From assembly GCF_932526225.1 (NCBI RefSeq), contig NC_064046.1:10379719-10443718 (forward strand): a stretch of 64,000 nt of DNA, read 5' to 3'. The translations under genes were made by a program, and so were the position numbers. Positions 40,372 through 52,312 of this stretch are shown here, piece after piece; the first letter of the stretch is position 1, and the number at the start of each line of letters is the position of its first letter. The stretch comes from Nematostella vectensis (Eukaryota > Cnidaria > Anthozoa > Actiniaria > Edwardsiidae). Below the pieces are notes generated by a model. It saw only the letters and a program-made list of their open reading frames with translations, ran no database searches and had not been told where the DNA came from.

Positions 40372-41299
40372 CTAATCGGTCCCAGTACTTCTCTGTGATG
40401 TAATCTTTGCATAACGCATTCTCGAAGGACAGATAAAATTTGTACTTCTTCAGACATTTACTCATTTTCCCTCTGTTGCAAACTCGAGTCTGGTTATAGT
40501 TGGACGAGCACGAGCCATAAACGTGCACATCAATGTATTTCATTAACTCGGCGACGAACTCATTCCGCAAACGCGCTGAGCAGTTACTGACCACCCAAGC
40601 GACGAGTGAGGTCTTCCCTTTGGAGTAATCCCTCTTGGATATTGTCACCTTTTTGTATGACATTTCTGTTGGGCTTAGAGGCACGTACGTAGCGTATGCA
40701 GCGGAGAAATCCGAGTCAGATCTATACGTCCATGTCGCATTGAAAAAACCATTCAGCGGAGAAACCATTGGTGTGACTTTTGGACTCTCCATCGAGTGGT
40801 AAACCCAGCGCTGCAAGAGAGGTCGATTCTTGGATAGTCTTCGTAGTTCATCCGTATTGGGCATATTCCCGCCTAATGCATGGAATATGACCAGATCACT
40901 TTCTGCAAATCTAGATTTATTGTAAGTTAGTTCAATTTTCCACAGCGGACATTGTTCTCTTGTGGCCATATCGACATCACACTTGTCTCGCAGCGCGCCG
41001 ACCCATTTTGTTACTCCCCCATTTTGGTTATAAACCAATATAAGAATGTTTTGTTTTCTTTCTAGAAGCGCTTTAGCTTTCTTTATTATTTTTATTGTTG
41101 GTATTGTCGACGTTCTTGATGGAAGTTCCGTTGTTTCCGTCGGTTTGATATTTTTAAAAATTGTAAGTTCTTTCGGGAAGACATTGTTTGGTTTAGAATT
41201 CGGGTATTCATTTCCTATCCACCATTGAAATTTGAAAACTCCAAGAATTGTCAAGATCACCGCCGTATTTCGGATAACTCTTCTGGCGTGGAATCGCAT
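40372..41299 (-). CDS. Alpha-1,3-fucosyltransferase-type (GT10) exon
   Basis: ATG at 41299. Residues 10-30 (NTAVILTILGVFKFQWW) form a type II signal anchor, placing the enzyme in the Golgi. Conserved GT10 parts: WVYHSMESPK, GFFNATWTYRSDSDF, KTSLVAWVVSNCSARLR and FYLSFENALCKDYITEKYW, the donor-binding block for GDP-fucose. After EKYWDRL a donor GTAAGG ends the exon at 40372. The open frame that continues to 40226 lacks the expected next block and runs into the 124-bp array. The last catalytic part must be on another exon outside the recognised sequence, or is lost. Confidence 0.8.
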
Positions 41300-42865
41300 C
41301 TCTCTCGTTCGGTATCAAGTGTTTACGAAGCCTCCTTAAAGGTACATCGTGCACACACTTTCCGAAACTGAAAAAAAAGAAATATGCGAATTTAGTAGAT
41401 GTACAACACTCTCAAAGCATTTTGAATGTTTGTTCTCTAGAATATTCTCAAGTGTGTTCTCTAGAATGAATCTCTGAAAATTCTCAGTTACTCTAAATGC
41501 AAATGTTATTTTATTTTGAGCTAGAAGTCATTACTTATAATGAAAACATCTGTCGCTCTGAATTATTTGGCTTGATGTGTCTAATTCATCGTTAATCTCA
41601 TGTGTTCACAAGATGGCCATAAGTCGAGACCCTGCTTCAAAGGACTTTTTTGTCTGTTGGTTGTTTTTAGCAACCTTTGTTCAGTATTACACAGCATTCT
41701 AATTACTATTTTAGTTTCATAAGCAGTTTTCTTTTCAATAGGATGGGAATATTTGGGTTTTCGTTAAGCTCCATGCCAACGAGACTTTTCGAAATTTAAT
41801 CTTATTTCTTTTATTTTTCATTCGACTCTAAAATTATGGATAGATTATTCAAAACCAGTGTAGTGTATCAATTTATCTATGTAGATGTTAGACCAATTTT
41901 TAGGATAGTTTAAAGTGATTGCTTTTCGTTTATAGCATAAGGCTCATAGTTTATAAGTATAAGTGTTAATTTTTGTTCCGTCTTTGTAACCCTACATTCA
42001 ACACCTGCGACGAAGTTTATTCTTATTTGATGCTAGGCTGGATCTAAATATTAACCATTAAAAGCCTGCCACTGTAGGGATTCTCTTTTCATGCAGGATA
42101 GCGCGCCATCATGACTGTTGCCCCTGGCGACAATGAGCCCTTGCCAAAACAAGGCGTATGTATACCTTCCAAGCTTTCCAAGCTTGTTATACCCTATTTT
42201 TACTTATTCTATATTTTTTATATGTGTGTGTATGAATACCAGCAAATCAAGAGACGTGGGATATTCTTCTTTAACGCGAGCAGATTATTGATACTGTGAG
42301 ATACTGTTAAGAAGACAAGGGGGCGTTTCTATGGATACTTCCCTACGTTACTCGAAAGGGGTATGAATTAAGTTGTCGTCTGACCAGAGGTCACGTGACG
42401 TAAAAAAATCCCGGTTGCTATAAGTCCTTTATCATATACTTATAAGTTATAGCATGGCACGAGGGAAATTTAGTGATTAAATGTCCCCGCAACCGAGAGA
42501 TAATTAAAGTCCCGACGCCGCAGGCGGACCATTAGAAGGTTTAAGGGGTGGTTGCGGAAATCCCCCCAAAAAACCGCAAGCCTTTCACTCAAGAAAAAAA
42601 ACCTGCAAGACAAATGACCAGAAAAAAAAAAACGTGCAAGCCGGTTTAACCGAAACTAGTGCACACTGTCGTTTGACCCCATAATAAAGCCAGCATATAA
42701 AGACAGTGTGCCACGCCAATCAATACACTTGAACAGTTCTTGTTTATTAATAATTCTTGCAAGTGACATCACTAGTGGCTATTTTGGTGGTAGAGAACAA
42801 ATGAAAGTCCATTTCTGCCTTTTTTTCTGGCACCAATATGGCCACAAGCTACTCCTTTTTGGTGC
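41300..42865. other. Gene-free stretch upstream of the fucosyltransferase exon
   Basis: AT-rich, no recognisable ORF or repeat. A promoter or 5' UTR of the fucosyltransferase gene would lie in the part next to 41300 but no clear motif is seen. Confidence 0.35.
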
Positions 42866-43142
42866 AATAAGGGACTTGCGCTAAGAGATCACGTGACCTT
42901 TCTGGGTGGCAAATTCAAAACAAAAAAATCACAGAAATGACTGCGCCCGTCACATCAGAGAACGACGAAAAAATAAAATATTTAAATAAAACGAAAAATT
43001 TTCTGAAAACAAAGAATTTTGGCCTTTTTTCGTAAGAGCTGAATAAGTTGCTTTTCCTTGCTGTTATTTTGCCGCTAAAATCCTGAGCGCGCGCTAGTCT
43101 GCCAACCAAAAAGTCACCTGATCTCAGCGCAAGTCCCCCTAT
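42866..43142. mobile_element. MITE with about 45-bp terminal inverted repeats
   Basis: Left end GGGACTTGCGCTAAGAGATC and right end, inverted, GGGACTTGCGCTGAGATCAG continue to match through GTGAC and TGGTTGGCA-type sequence. The AT-rich 180-bp centre has no coding content. Confidence 0.65.
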
Positions 43143-43879
43143 TGTCTAACTATAACAACTATATGCCCTGTTCCATCACGAGTGTTGAAAGCATTTCTGA
43201 ATACTTGGGGTAATAAGACTATAACTTCAGATGCCGCAGGTTTTATACACAGTCTGTTACGCGCGGAGTGCAGTGCTTGCCCGCCATATGAACGTGATGA
43301 TATTGCAATACAAAAACAACAGCAGCAGCTGCGCCATGGTACAAAGCACGATACTTCATGTTGGTGCACAACAAAGGTAACTATAAACAAGCGCCGCAGA
43401 GACGGGGGATTGGGATTGAGACTTCTCTGCCCCAACTGTCGTGATATCATCCCCTTTTGATATGTAAGGCCAACAGGAAACACCGCACGTAAAGCGGGAA
43501 TATATGTAGCTGGGTGCTTCACTTTCAGAGATGAGATATCTAAGAATACATTCTTTTTTTATTCCTACATCACCGATGTAACCAAGGTTACAAAAGCCAA
43601 TAATGCTATATGTATCTCTTACAAGAGCCCCACACATACATGCACAAATACGATGTTTGCCTCGCGGTTCCTGAAAATTATCCATGTCTTCAATCTTAAA
43701 AATAATTATATACATGCATTTGGTTTTGATTAATTGAGAGGTCATGTTATCTTGCGTCCATTTTCGCCTTATTAGAGTTTGCCGCTTAAAATTCCTTGAA
43801 AAAAAATCCTGCAGAGCGACAGCAATCAGAAAAAGCGAGCACAGTCATAATGCCGAAAAAATCCTGAAAGAAAAGTAGT

Positions 43880-43979
43880 ACCCCGGGTACCAGAGGCTCT
43901 GAGCAGCGAGAACGATTTGAGCAAAGCGACGCTCAAAACGTTTTCGCCGCGAAGTCTTGAGCCTCTGGTACCCAGGGAA
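43880..43979. mobile_element. Palindromic short transposon, family A copy 1
   Basis: Arms GGGTACCAGAGGCTC and GAGCCTCTGGTACCC are inverted copies around a 60-bp centre rich in CG. A related but more diverged palindrome lies at 60474-60571. Confidence 0.7.
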
Positions 43980-44977
43980 GAAAATAGCCGCAATCCCCCC
44001 CTAAAATATTTTTAATGGTTCGTCCCTAATATTTACCGTGATTAAGAGTTCTCTTCTCACGGTCTCAAAGGTGGTCGCCTGATAAAACTAACAAATGCTA
44101 TTATTATGATTTCCTTCACAATGTGGGTGTCGAAGATAATAGTAATGTTGATTACTATGTTTATGTTGGTCGTGTGTTAATGATGGATAATATGCTATCG
44201 TGCTTATGATAACACGACCGCCACAAAATAGTTTTCCCTCGGCTACACGAACTTTGAGTCTACTTCTAAGGGGTTTTGATTTGTTCAAGTTTGAAATGAC
44301 CATCTGCACACGCAGCATACACACAGCTGCAATCATCAAGAGACCCATTTCAGTCTGATAAAAAAAAGAGGGGGTAATTTTCGCTTATTTGGACGTCTGT
44401 AGATTTTGCCAAAGGGTATTGCAGATGAGTGTGTTTTCTAAATCGCTCCTAGTTTCCATAGTTATAATTTTGATATTTTTATATAATATGTCGTTAAGTA
44501 AGGGTAAGATAATGGACGCGTGTGTTCTATGGGATTTAGGACACGAATTAGCAAAAATCTGCGAGTGCGCAACAATAAAAACAAAGTTGCAACTAAGGGA
44601 ATACTAATCACTAAGTAGATAACTATTTACTAGCTACATTCCCCACTAATTCCCAATTGTTCGCCGCTTGACGGCGGTGGTTCAAATGGAGGGCGCTGAT
44701 TCGTCGAGTGGCAGTGATCATTTTCTAGTAATATTTAGTTGGAATAAGTTATTTTGGATATACAGTGTAGTTTCTCTCAGAAAAAAGTTATTTGCTTTAC
44801 GAGAAAATCGGTGCCAGATCACGTTAAAACCAATAACCGACAATTAATCATCATTTTGAATTGTTAATAGGTACAGTCGGTCTCCTTACTATTGTCCAAG
44901 ATTAAAGAAATTTTACAAATGAAAAAGCCCGATTTAATATTTTTTGTTTTCTAGTACGAGAAAAAACTATAAATAGG

Positions 44978-45011
44978 TAACATTGTATTTGCCAATGCAA
45001 ATACAATGTTA
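44978..45011. repeat. Perfect 15-bp hairpin with CAAT loop
   Basis: TAACATTGTATTTGC, loop CAAT, then its exact inverse complement. No surrounding element or gene seen. Confidence 0.85.
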
Positions 45012-46678
45012 TTTTTTAAAGATTATATAAATGTTAAAAGATTGTGGAAAATGCAAGTGACTTTGTTAATTTTGTAAATGTCTTCTCTCTTGGACCGTAA
45101 CGGCTCACTGGGATCGCTCCATGTCTCACGCTACAAATTTGTTATCTTTATAAAAACTAAGTTTATTTGTTTAGAAATCGTCCACTTACTCGTTTATTTT
45201 GTTTAGATTTCAAAGGTGTTTTTTCTTATACTTTGGTGTAAGTAGAAACGACTAATGTAACATTGTTTCTAAAGATGCTTCTTGGAGTTTTATGAATTAA
45301 TGATTAATGCTATGTATATTGATTCGGGACTGATTATGCTTCCAAACTGTCTGTGTACACCTATTTCACAAAAGGTTGTTGTGCAAATGGCAAATGGTAA
45401 ATTGCTTATGGGTACTAATCATTGGTAAATTAAAGATGTTAAATAAAGTCCAGCAATTTCAGAGTCAAGCATTGGTAACCTTTAATGGATAGTTGTTTTG
45501 ATTTATCCATATTCTTCAAAACGCATGGTTACGCTCAGTCAATGGACAACCCTTTTTTGAAATAGGTGTATGAACACATTTTAGGGTGCGACAACATTTA
45601 GTTTTGAGCATAGCTTCTCACAAAAAAGAAGTCCTTCGAGGAATTGTTATACAATCTTTGTATTTATCGCAGTAAACAAAGTTTCTTCAACTATTTTGAT
45701 ACAAATGATTGCCTTAGTTCTTCAGTTTGCAGTACGACTTTTATACAGTATTTATAAAAGACGAATTTTATACAGTATTTAGTAACATTCGTTAAGTTTT
45801 CGTTTCTGAATAAGAAGCTCTTCGTCAAAATATGACGTGATCTATGCATTTGTCGCAATTGACTGCAAGGGTTAGTAAAAAAGAGTTGCCTACTAGCGAT
45901 TTCCTTCTAACGCGATAAGTTAGTTAAAAATCAAAATACCGATTCCTTATTGTTTTCTACTTACCACTGGTTATGCTGTTAATCTTAAAGGAGATATATT
46001 ATATTTATGTTTGGCTTCGCGTTGGGTTTATTCTCTCTCTCCATTTTCCGCTCGACAGGAATATTTATCAACTTCATGGGTGAGTTGAGTTGAAAAATAA
46101 TTCATTTTCATTAGATGCCGCTTCGGGCGGTTTGTGGCCATGGCTAACTCTTGCTTCAGAATCTATTTATATTGACTGCATAATTTAGGCGTATTATGCC
46201 TCCGTAATTAGTTTTGGTTAGCCATTCGAGCGCGAGAGACATCGATCTTATTATCTATCTAGAATAATATAATGAAACTTGGATTTCCATTACCGTTTAT
46301 ACTACAACTATGGAGCTTATGTTAAATTTCGTATTTTTTTAGGGGGGCTTATTCGCGTAGGCATGCACGCATGCAAAGAAGTGTGCAGTTATTTATTATT
46401 TTAGTTTTAGCAACACTAATTTAGCCATCAGAAAAGCGATCTCAATTAATTTGGGCTTCCTGTGGAACAATCCGCCGCCATCTTAAACGAAATCTTCGTC
46501 CCCTCACCCCATCGTCAAGTAGTAGTCATGAGTTGGCTCTCCAGCTTCGATGTCTGTCTGTACCAAGATTTGGGTTCCCTTTGGCAGTCAGCGATACAAC
46601 AACGGCCATGATTTTTCGCACGTGCCCCTGTGTTTACAATAATGCTCCTTCGCTCCTTCGATTAATACCGCGAATACG

Positions 46679-46702
46679 ATGGCGAAAACAAATAATTATT
46701 TG
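46679..46702 (+). other. Possible first coding exon, low confidence
   Basis: ATGGCGAAAACAAATAATTA... gives eight codons (MAKTNNYL) ending at a consensus donor TTG|GTAAGTAT. Upstream at about 46479 is GCCGCCATCTT, a YY1-type core promoter motif. No downstream exon was recognised. Confidence 0.2.
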
Positions 46703-47552
46703 GTAAGTATTATATCTTATTATCCGATGTTTTACGGGTATTGCTTATCACGGGCTTTCGAAGTTTTCAATTGATAATAAAACAATTAAAAAAATAAGAG
46801 ATTAACTTGAAGCGGATAATGACAGTAGCACCTCAAATAGCCTAAACCCAATCGCCTGATGTAAAATACAGTTGAGCGCAATAACCTTTTATCAAGGGCA
46901 GACAATCTAGCCAAATTCCTAAAATGGCGGATAAACAATTAGCATTTAGTAGATCTCTGTGTTATTTGATGAGATGAATTTATATTAGGGAAATGTAAAA
47001 TAACTTTAATCTCATTTGCCTGCCCCGCATATATCAGACATTTTTTTTCGATACCTGGCTTGCAGTATTTCATATTTTGGGTTTGTTTTTTCCACAGCAA
47101 TGTCCAGTCCAGAACTTCATTGCAGCAGAAATAAGACAATTTTTTGCTAAATGATTTTAAACAAGGAAAACACAGCCATGGAGGAGATACACAGATTCTT
47201 CAGAAATCAGAGGGCTAAATTGAATAATGCAGTGTACTTTTGTACATAATCTTTTGTAGGGAGAAGCAGGACATCATTAATTCTGCATAGTACACCATTT
47301 GTAGACAAATCTATAAAGCAGTGGGTATGTCATAAATCTGAAAGTCAAACATCACAAGCAAATCCGATAATAAACGTTCCTTAGAGATACTGAAATAGCA
47401 TAAAAAGAGTTCCAATTTTGTTCTTTCGGGAGTGGTCAGATTGCTATCAGAAAGCTCAACCCCTCCCCCCCTCCCGTTCCACTTTATCGGATTTCGCCCC
47501 GCCGCCACCCCCCTCAAGAAAAGTCCCTGTTACTCAGTTCGCACCTCACCCC

Positions 47553-47870
47553 AGTGCACCTCGACCCACCTCACCCCAGTGCACCTCGACCCACCTCACC
47601 CCAGTGCACCTCGACCCACCTCACCCCAGTGCACCTCGGCCCACCTCACCCCAGTGCACCTCGACACACCTCACCCCAGTGCACCTCGACCCACCTCACC
47701 CCATTGCACCTCGACCCACCTCACCCCAGTGCACCTCGACCCACCTCACCCCAGTGCACCTCGACCCACCTCACCCAAGTGGACCCCGACCCACCTCACC
47801 CCAGTGCACCTCGACCCACCTCACCCCAGTGCACCTCGACCCACCTCACCCCAGTGCACCTCACCCCAGT
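47553..47870. repeat. 25-bp tandem array
   Basis: About 12-13 copies of CAGTGCACCTCGACCCACCT + CACCC (25 bp). Because 25 is not a multiple of three, each frame cycles through all phases and yields the same 25-residue peptide pattern. The long ORFs here are therefore repeat artefacts. Confidence 0.9.
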
Positions 47871-48117
47871 TGCTCCTCGGCCTTCTCGCGCCCCAGGATT
47901 CAGAGGCTAGCAGGTAGTAGTGCGATTCAACTCGATTCTCTTCAACGCTTGTTAAAGCTTGAATGCATTTTCATAGAGAATACTCTTCCCTGCCACTTGT
48001 TTTCTTCCCTCCCCTTAGCTTATTCTGTCTCGCGCCGCCAAACTCTAGGCTTTGTTTTCTCCCCCCCCCCCCCTCCATTCCCCTAAGTTTGTTCTGTCCT
48101 GAGCCACCATATTCTAA

Positions 48118-51100
48118 GGTAATACACCATACACTACTCATCACCCGGACTTCTACCATGTCAGCCCCACAGTAATACACCATACACTACTACTCATCAC
48201 CCTGACTTCTACCATGTCAGCCCCAAGGTAATACACCATACACTACACATCATCCCGACTTCTATCATGTCAGCTCCAAGGTAATACACCATACACTACT
48301 CATCATCCGGACTTCTACCATGTCAGCTCCAAGGTAATACATCATACACTACTCATCACCCGGACTTCTACCATGTCAGACCCAAGGTAATACACCATAC
48401 ACTACTCATCACCCTGACTTCTACCATGTCAGCTCCAAGGTAATACACCATACACTACTCATCACTCGGACTTCTACCATGTCAGCCCCAAAGTAATACA
48501 CCATACACTACACATCATCCGGACTTCTACCATGTCAGCTCCAAGGTAATAAACCATACACTACTCATCACCCGGAATTCTACTATGTCAGCTCCAAGGT
48601 AACACACCATACACTACTCATCACCCGGACTTCTACCATGTCAGCTCCAAGGTAATACACCATACACTACTCATCATCCGGACTTCTACCATGTCAGCTC
48701 CAAGGTAATACACCATACACTACTCATCACTCGGAATTCTACTATGGAGGCTCCAAGGTAATACATCATACACTACTCATCACCCGGACTTCTACCATGC
48801 CAGCTACAAGATAATACACCATACACTACTCATCACCCTGACTTCTACCATGTCAGCTCCAAGGTAATACACCATACACTACTCATCACTCGGACTTCTA
48901 CCATGTCAGCCCCAAGGTAATACACCATACACTACACATCATCCGGACTTCTACCATGTCAGCTCCAAGGTAATAAACCATACACTACTCATCACCCGGA
49001 CTTCTACCATGCCAGCTCCAAGGTAATACACCATACACTACTCATTACCCGGACTTCTACAATGCCAGCTCCAAGGTAATGCACCATACACTACTAATCA
49101 CTCGGACTTCTACCATGTCAGCCCCAAGGTAATACACCATACACTACACATCATCCGGACTTCTACCATGTCAGCTCCAAGGTAATACACCATACACTAC
49201 TCATCACTCGGACTTCTACCATGTCAGCCCCAAGGTAATACACCATACACTACTCATCACCCGGAATTCTACTATGTCAGCTCCAAGGTAATACACCATA
49301 CACTACTCATCACCCGGAATTCTACTATGTCAGCCCCAAGGTAATACACCATACACTACACATCATCCGGACTTCTACCATGTCAGCTTCAAGGTAATAC
49401 ACCATACACTACTCATCACTCGGACTTCTACCATGTCAGCCCCAAGGTAATACACCATACACTACTCATCACCCGGACTTCTACCATGCCAGCTACAAGG
49501 TAATACACCATACACTACTCATCACTCGGACTTCTACCATGTCAGCCCCAAGGTAATACACCATACACTACTCATGACCCTGACTTCTACAATGTCAGCT
49601 CCAAGGTAATACACCATACACTACACATCATCCCGACTTCTACCATGTCAGCTCCAAGGTAATAAACCATACACTACTCATCACCCGGACTTCTACCATG
49701 CCAGCCCCAAGGTAATACACCATACACTACTCATTACCCGGACTTCTACAATGCCAGCTCCAAGGTAATGCACCATCCACTACTAATCACTCGGACTTCT
49801 ACCATGTCAGCCCCAAGGTAATACACCATACACTACTCATGACCCTGACTTCTACAATGTCAGCTCCAAGGTAATACACCATACACTACTCATCACTCGG
49901 ACTTCTACCATGTCAGCCCCAAGGTAATACACCATACACTACACATCATCCGGACTTCTACCATGTCAGCTCCAAGGTAATAAACCATACACTACTCATC
50001 ACCCGGAATTCTACTATGTCAGCTCCAAGGTAACACACCATACACTACTCATCACCCGGACTTCTACCATGTCAGCTCCAAGGTAATACACCATACACTA
50101 CTCATCATCCGGACTTCTACCATGTCAGCTCCAAGGTAATACACCATACACTACTCATCACTCGGAATTCTACTATGGAGGCTCCAAGGTAATACATCAT
50201 ACACTACTCATCACCCGGACTTCTACCATGCCAGCTACAAGATAATACACCATACACTACTCATCACCCGGACTTCTACCATGCCAGCCCCAAGGTAATA
50301 CACCATACACTACTCATTACCCGGACTTCTACAATGCCAGCTCCAAGGTAATGCACCATACACTACTAATCACTCGGACTTCTACCATGTCAGCCCCAAG
50401 GTAATACACCATACACTACACATCATCCGGACTTCTACCATGTCAGCTCCAAGGTAATACACCATACACTACTCATCACTCGGACTTCTACCATGTCAGC
50501 CCCAAGGTAATACACCATACACTACTCATCACCCGGAATTCTACTATGTCAGCTCCAAGGTAATACACCATACACTACTCATCACCCGGAATTCTACTAT
50601 GTCAGCCCCAAGGTAATACACCATACACTACACATCATCCGGACTTCTACCATGTCAGCTTCAAGGTAATACACCATACACTACTCATCACTCGGACTTC
50701 TACCATGTCAGCCCCAAGGTAATACACCATACACTACTCATCACCCGGACTTCTACCATGCCAGCTACAAGGTAATACACCATACACTACTCATCACTCG
50801 GACTTCTACCATGTCAGTCCCAAGGTAATACACCATACACTACTCATGACCCTGACTTCTACAATGTCAGCTCCAAGGTAATACACCATACGCTACACAT
50901 CATCCCGACTTCTACCATGTCAGCTCCAAGGTAATAAACCATACACTACTCATCACCCGGACTTCTACCATGCCAGCCCCAAGGTAATACACCATACACT
51001 ACTCATTACCCGGACTTCTACAATGCCAGCTCCAAGGTAATGCACCATACACTACTAATCACTCGGACTTCTACCATGTCAGCCCCAAGGTAATACACCA

Positions 51101-52080
51101 TACACTACACATCATCCGGACTTCTACCATGTCAGCTCCAAGGTAATACACCATACACTACTCATCACTCGGACTTCTACCATGTCAGCCCCAAGGTAAT
51201 ACACCATACACTACTCATCACCCGGACTTCTACTATGCCAGCTCCAAGGTAATACACCATACACTACTCATCACCCGGACTTCTACCATGTCAGCCCCAA
51301 GGTAATACACCATACACTACTCATTACCCGGACTTCTACAATGCCAGCTCCAAGGTAATGCACCATACACTACTAATCACCCGGATTTCTACAATGTCAG
51401 CTACAAAATAGTACACCATACACTACTCATCACCCGGACTTCTACCGTGTCAGCTCCAAGGTAATACACCATACACTATTCATCATCCGTACATCTACTA
51501 TGTCAGCACCAAGGTAATACACCATACACTACTCATCACCCGGACTTCTACTATGCCAGCTCCAAGGTAATACACCATACACTACTCATCACTTGGAATT
51601 CTACTATGGAGGCTCCAAGGTAATACACCATACACTACTCATCACCCGGACTTCTACAATGTCACCTCCAAGGTAATACACCATACACTACTCATCACCC
51701 GGACTTCTACTATGTCAGCTCCAAGGAAATACACCATACACTACTCATCACCCGGACTTCTACTATGTCAGCTCCAAGGTAATACACATTACACTACTCA
51801 TCACCCTGACTTCTACCATGCCAGCTACAAGGTAATACATCATACACTACTCATCACCCGGACTTCTACAATGTCAGCTCCAAGGTAATACACCATACAC
51901 TACTCATCACCCGGACTTCTACCATGTCAGCCCCAAGGTAATACACCATACACTACACATCATCCCGACTTCTATCATGTCAGCTCCAAGGTAATACACC
52001 ATACACTACTCATCATCCGGACTTCTACCATGTCAGCCCCAAGGTAATACATCATACACTACTCAACCCGACTATTACCA
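48118..52080. repeat. 53-bp satellite array with 1,431-bp higher-order repeat
   Basis: About 75 units of 53 bp containing GGTAATACACCATACACTAC and ACTTCTACCATGTCAGCTCC. Variant units recur at a distance of 27 units: ACTATGGAGG at 48741 and 50172 are exactly 1,431 bp (27 x 53) apart, with the neighbouring variants in the same order. Confidence 0.95.
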
Positions 52081-52199
52081 TGTAAGCGGCAAGGTGATAC
52101 ACCATACACCTTCGATCACCCTTTCTAACACTAGGTATTTTGCTACAATGACAGACTGTTTAAATCAAGTTGTTTCGGTCTGTTTAACTGCTTGGGATA

Positions 52200-52312
52200 A
52201 ATATATGTTATTTACCAGCTGGGAGGTCCGTATCGTGAAATACTGTGACCTCGGCCTTAAAAATACTGACTTCGGCCTACGGACCGACCCTTAGCTGGGA
52301 AATAACATTTTT
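52200..52312. mobile_element. MITE with inverted ends
   Basis: Left part ATGTTATTTACCAGCTGGGA then GGTCCGTA and GACCTCGGCC, and the right part inverted has ATGTTATTTCCCAGCTAAGG, GGTCCGTA and GACTTCGGCC-like blocks. No coding sequence. Confidence 0.6.

Larger units (their letters stand above)
43980..47552. other. Mostly gene-free stretch
   Basis: No recognisable protein. It holds a perfect hairpin (44978-45011) and one weak first-exon candidate (46679-46702), listed separately. Confidence 0.4.

Noticed and set aside
43182-43376. Possible exon ending at AAAG|GTAACT
   Set aside because: The frame looks somewhat protein-like and ends at a donor, but no acceptor or homologous protein was recognised; too weak to list.
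47418-48086. 222-residue Pro/His/Thr-rich ORF
   Set aside because: Created by the 25-bp repeat, which keeps all frames open; no domain outside the repeat.
48118-52080. CRISPR-like array (53-bp periodic units)
   Set aside because: Units are contiguous without unique spacers, and the setting is eukaryotic; it is a satellite with higher-order structure.
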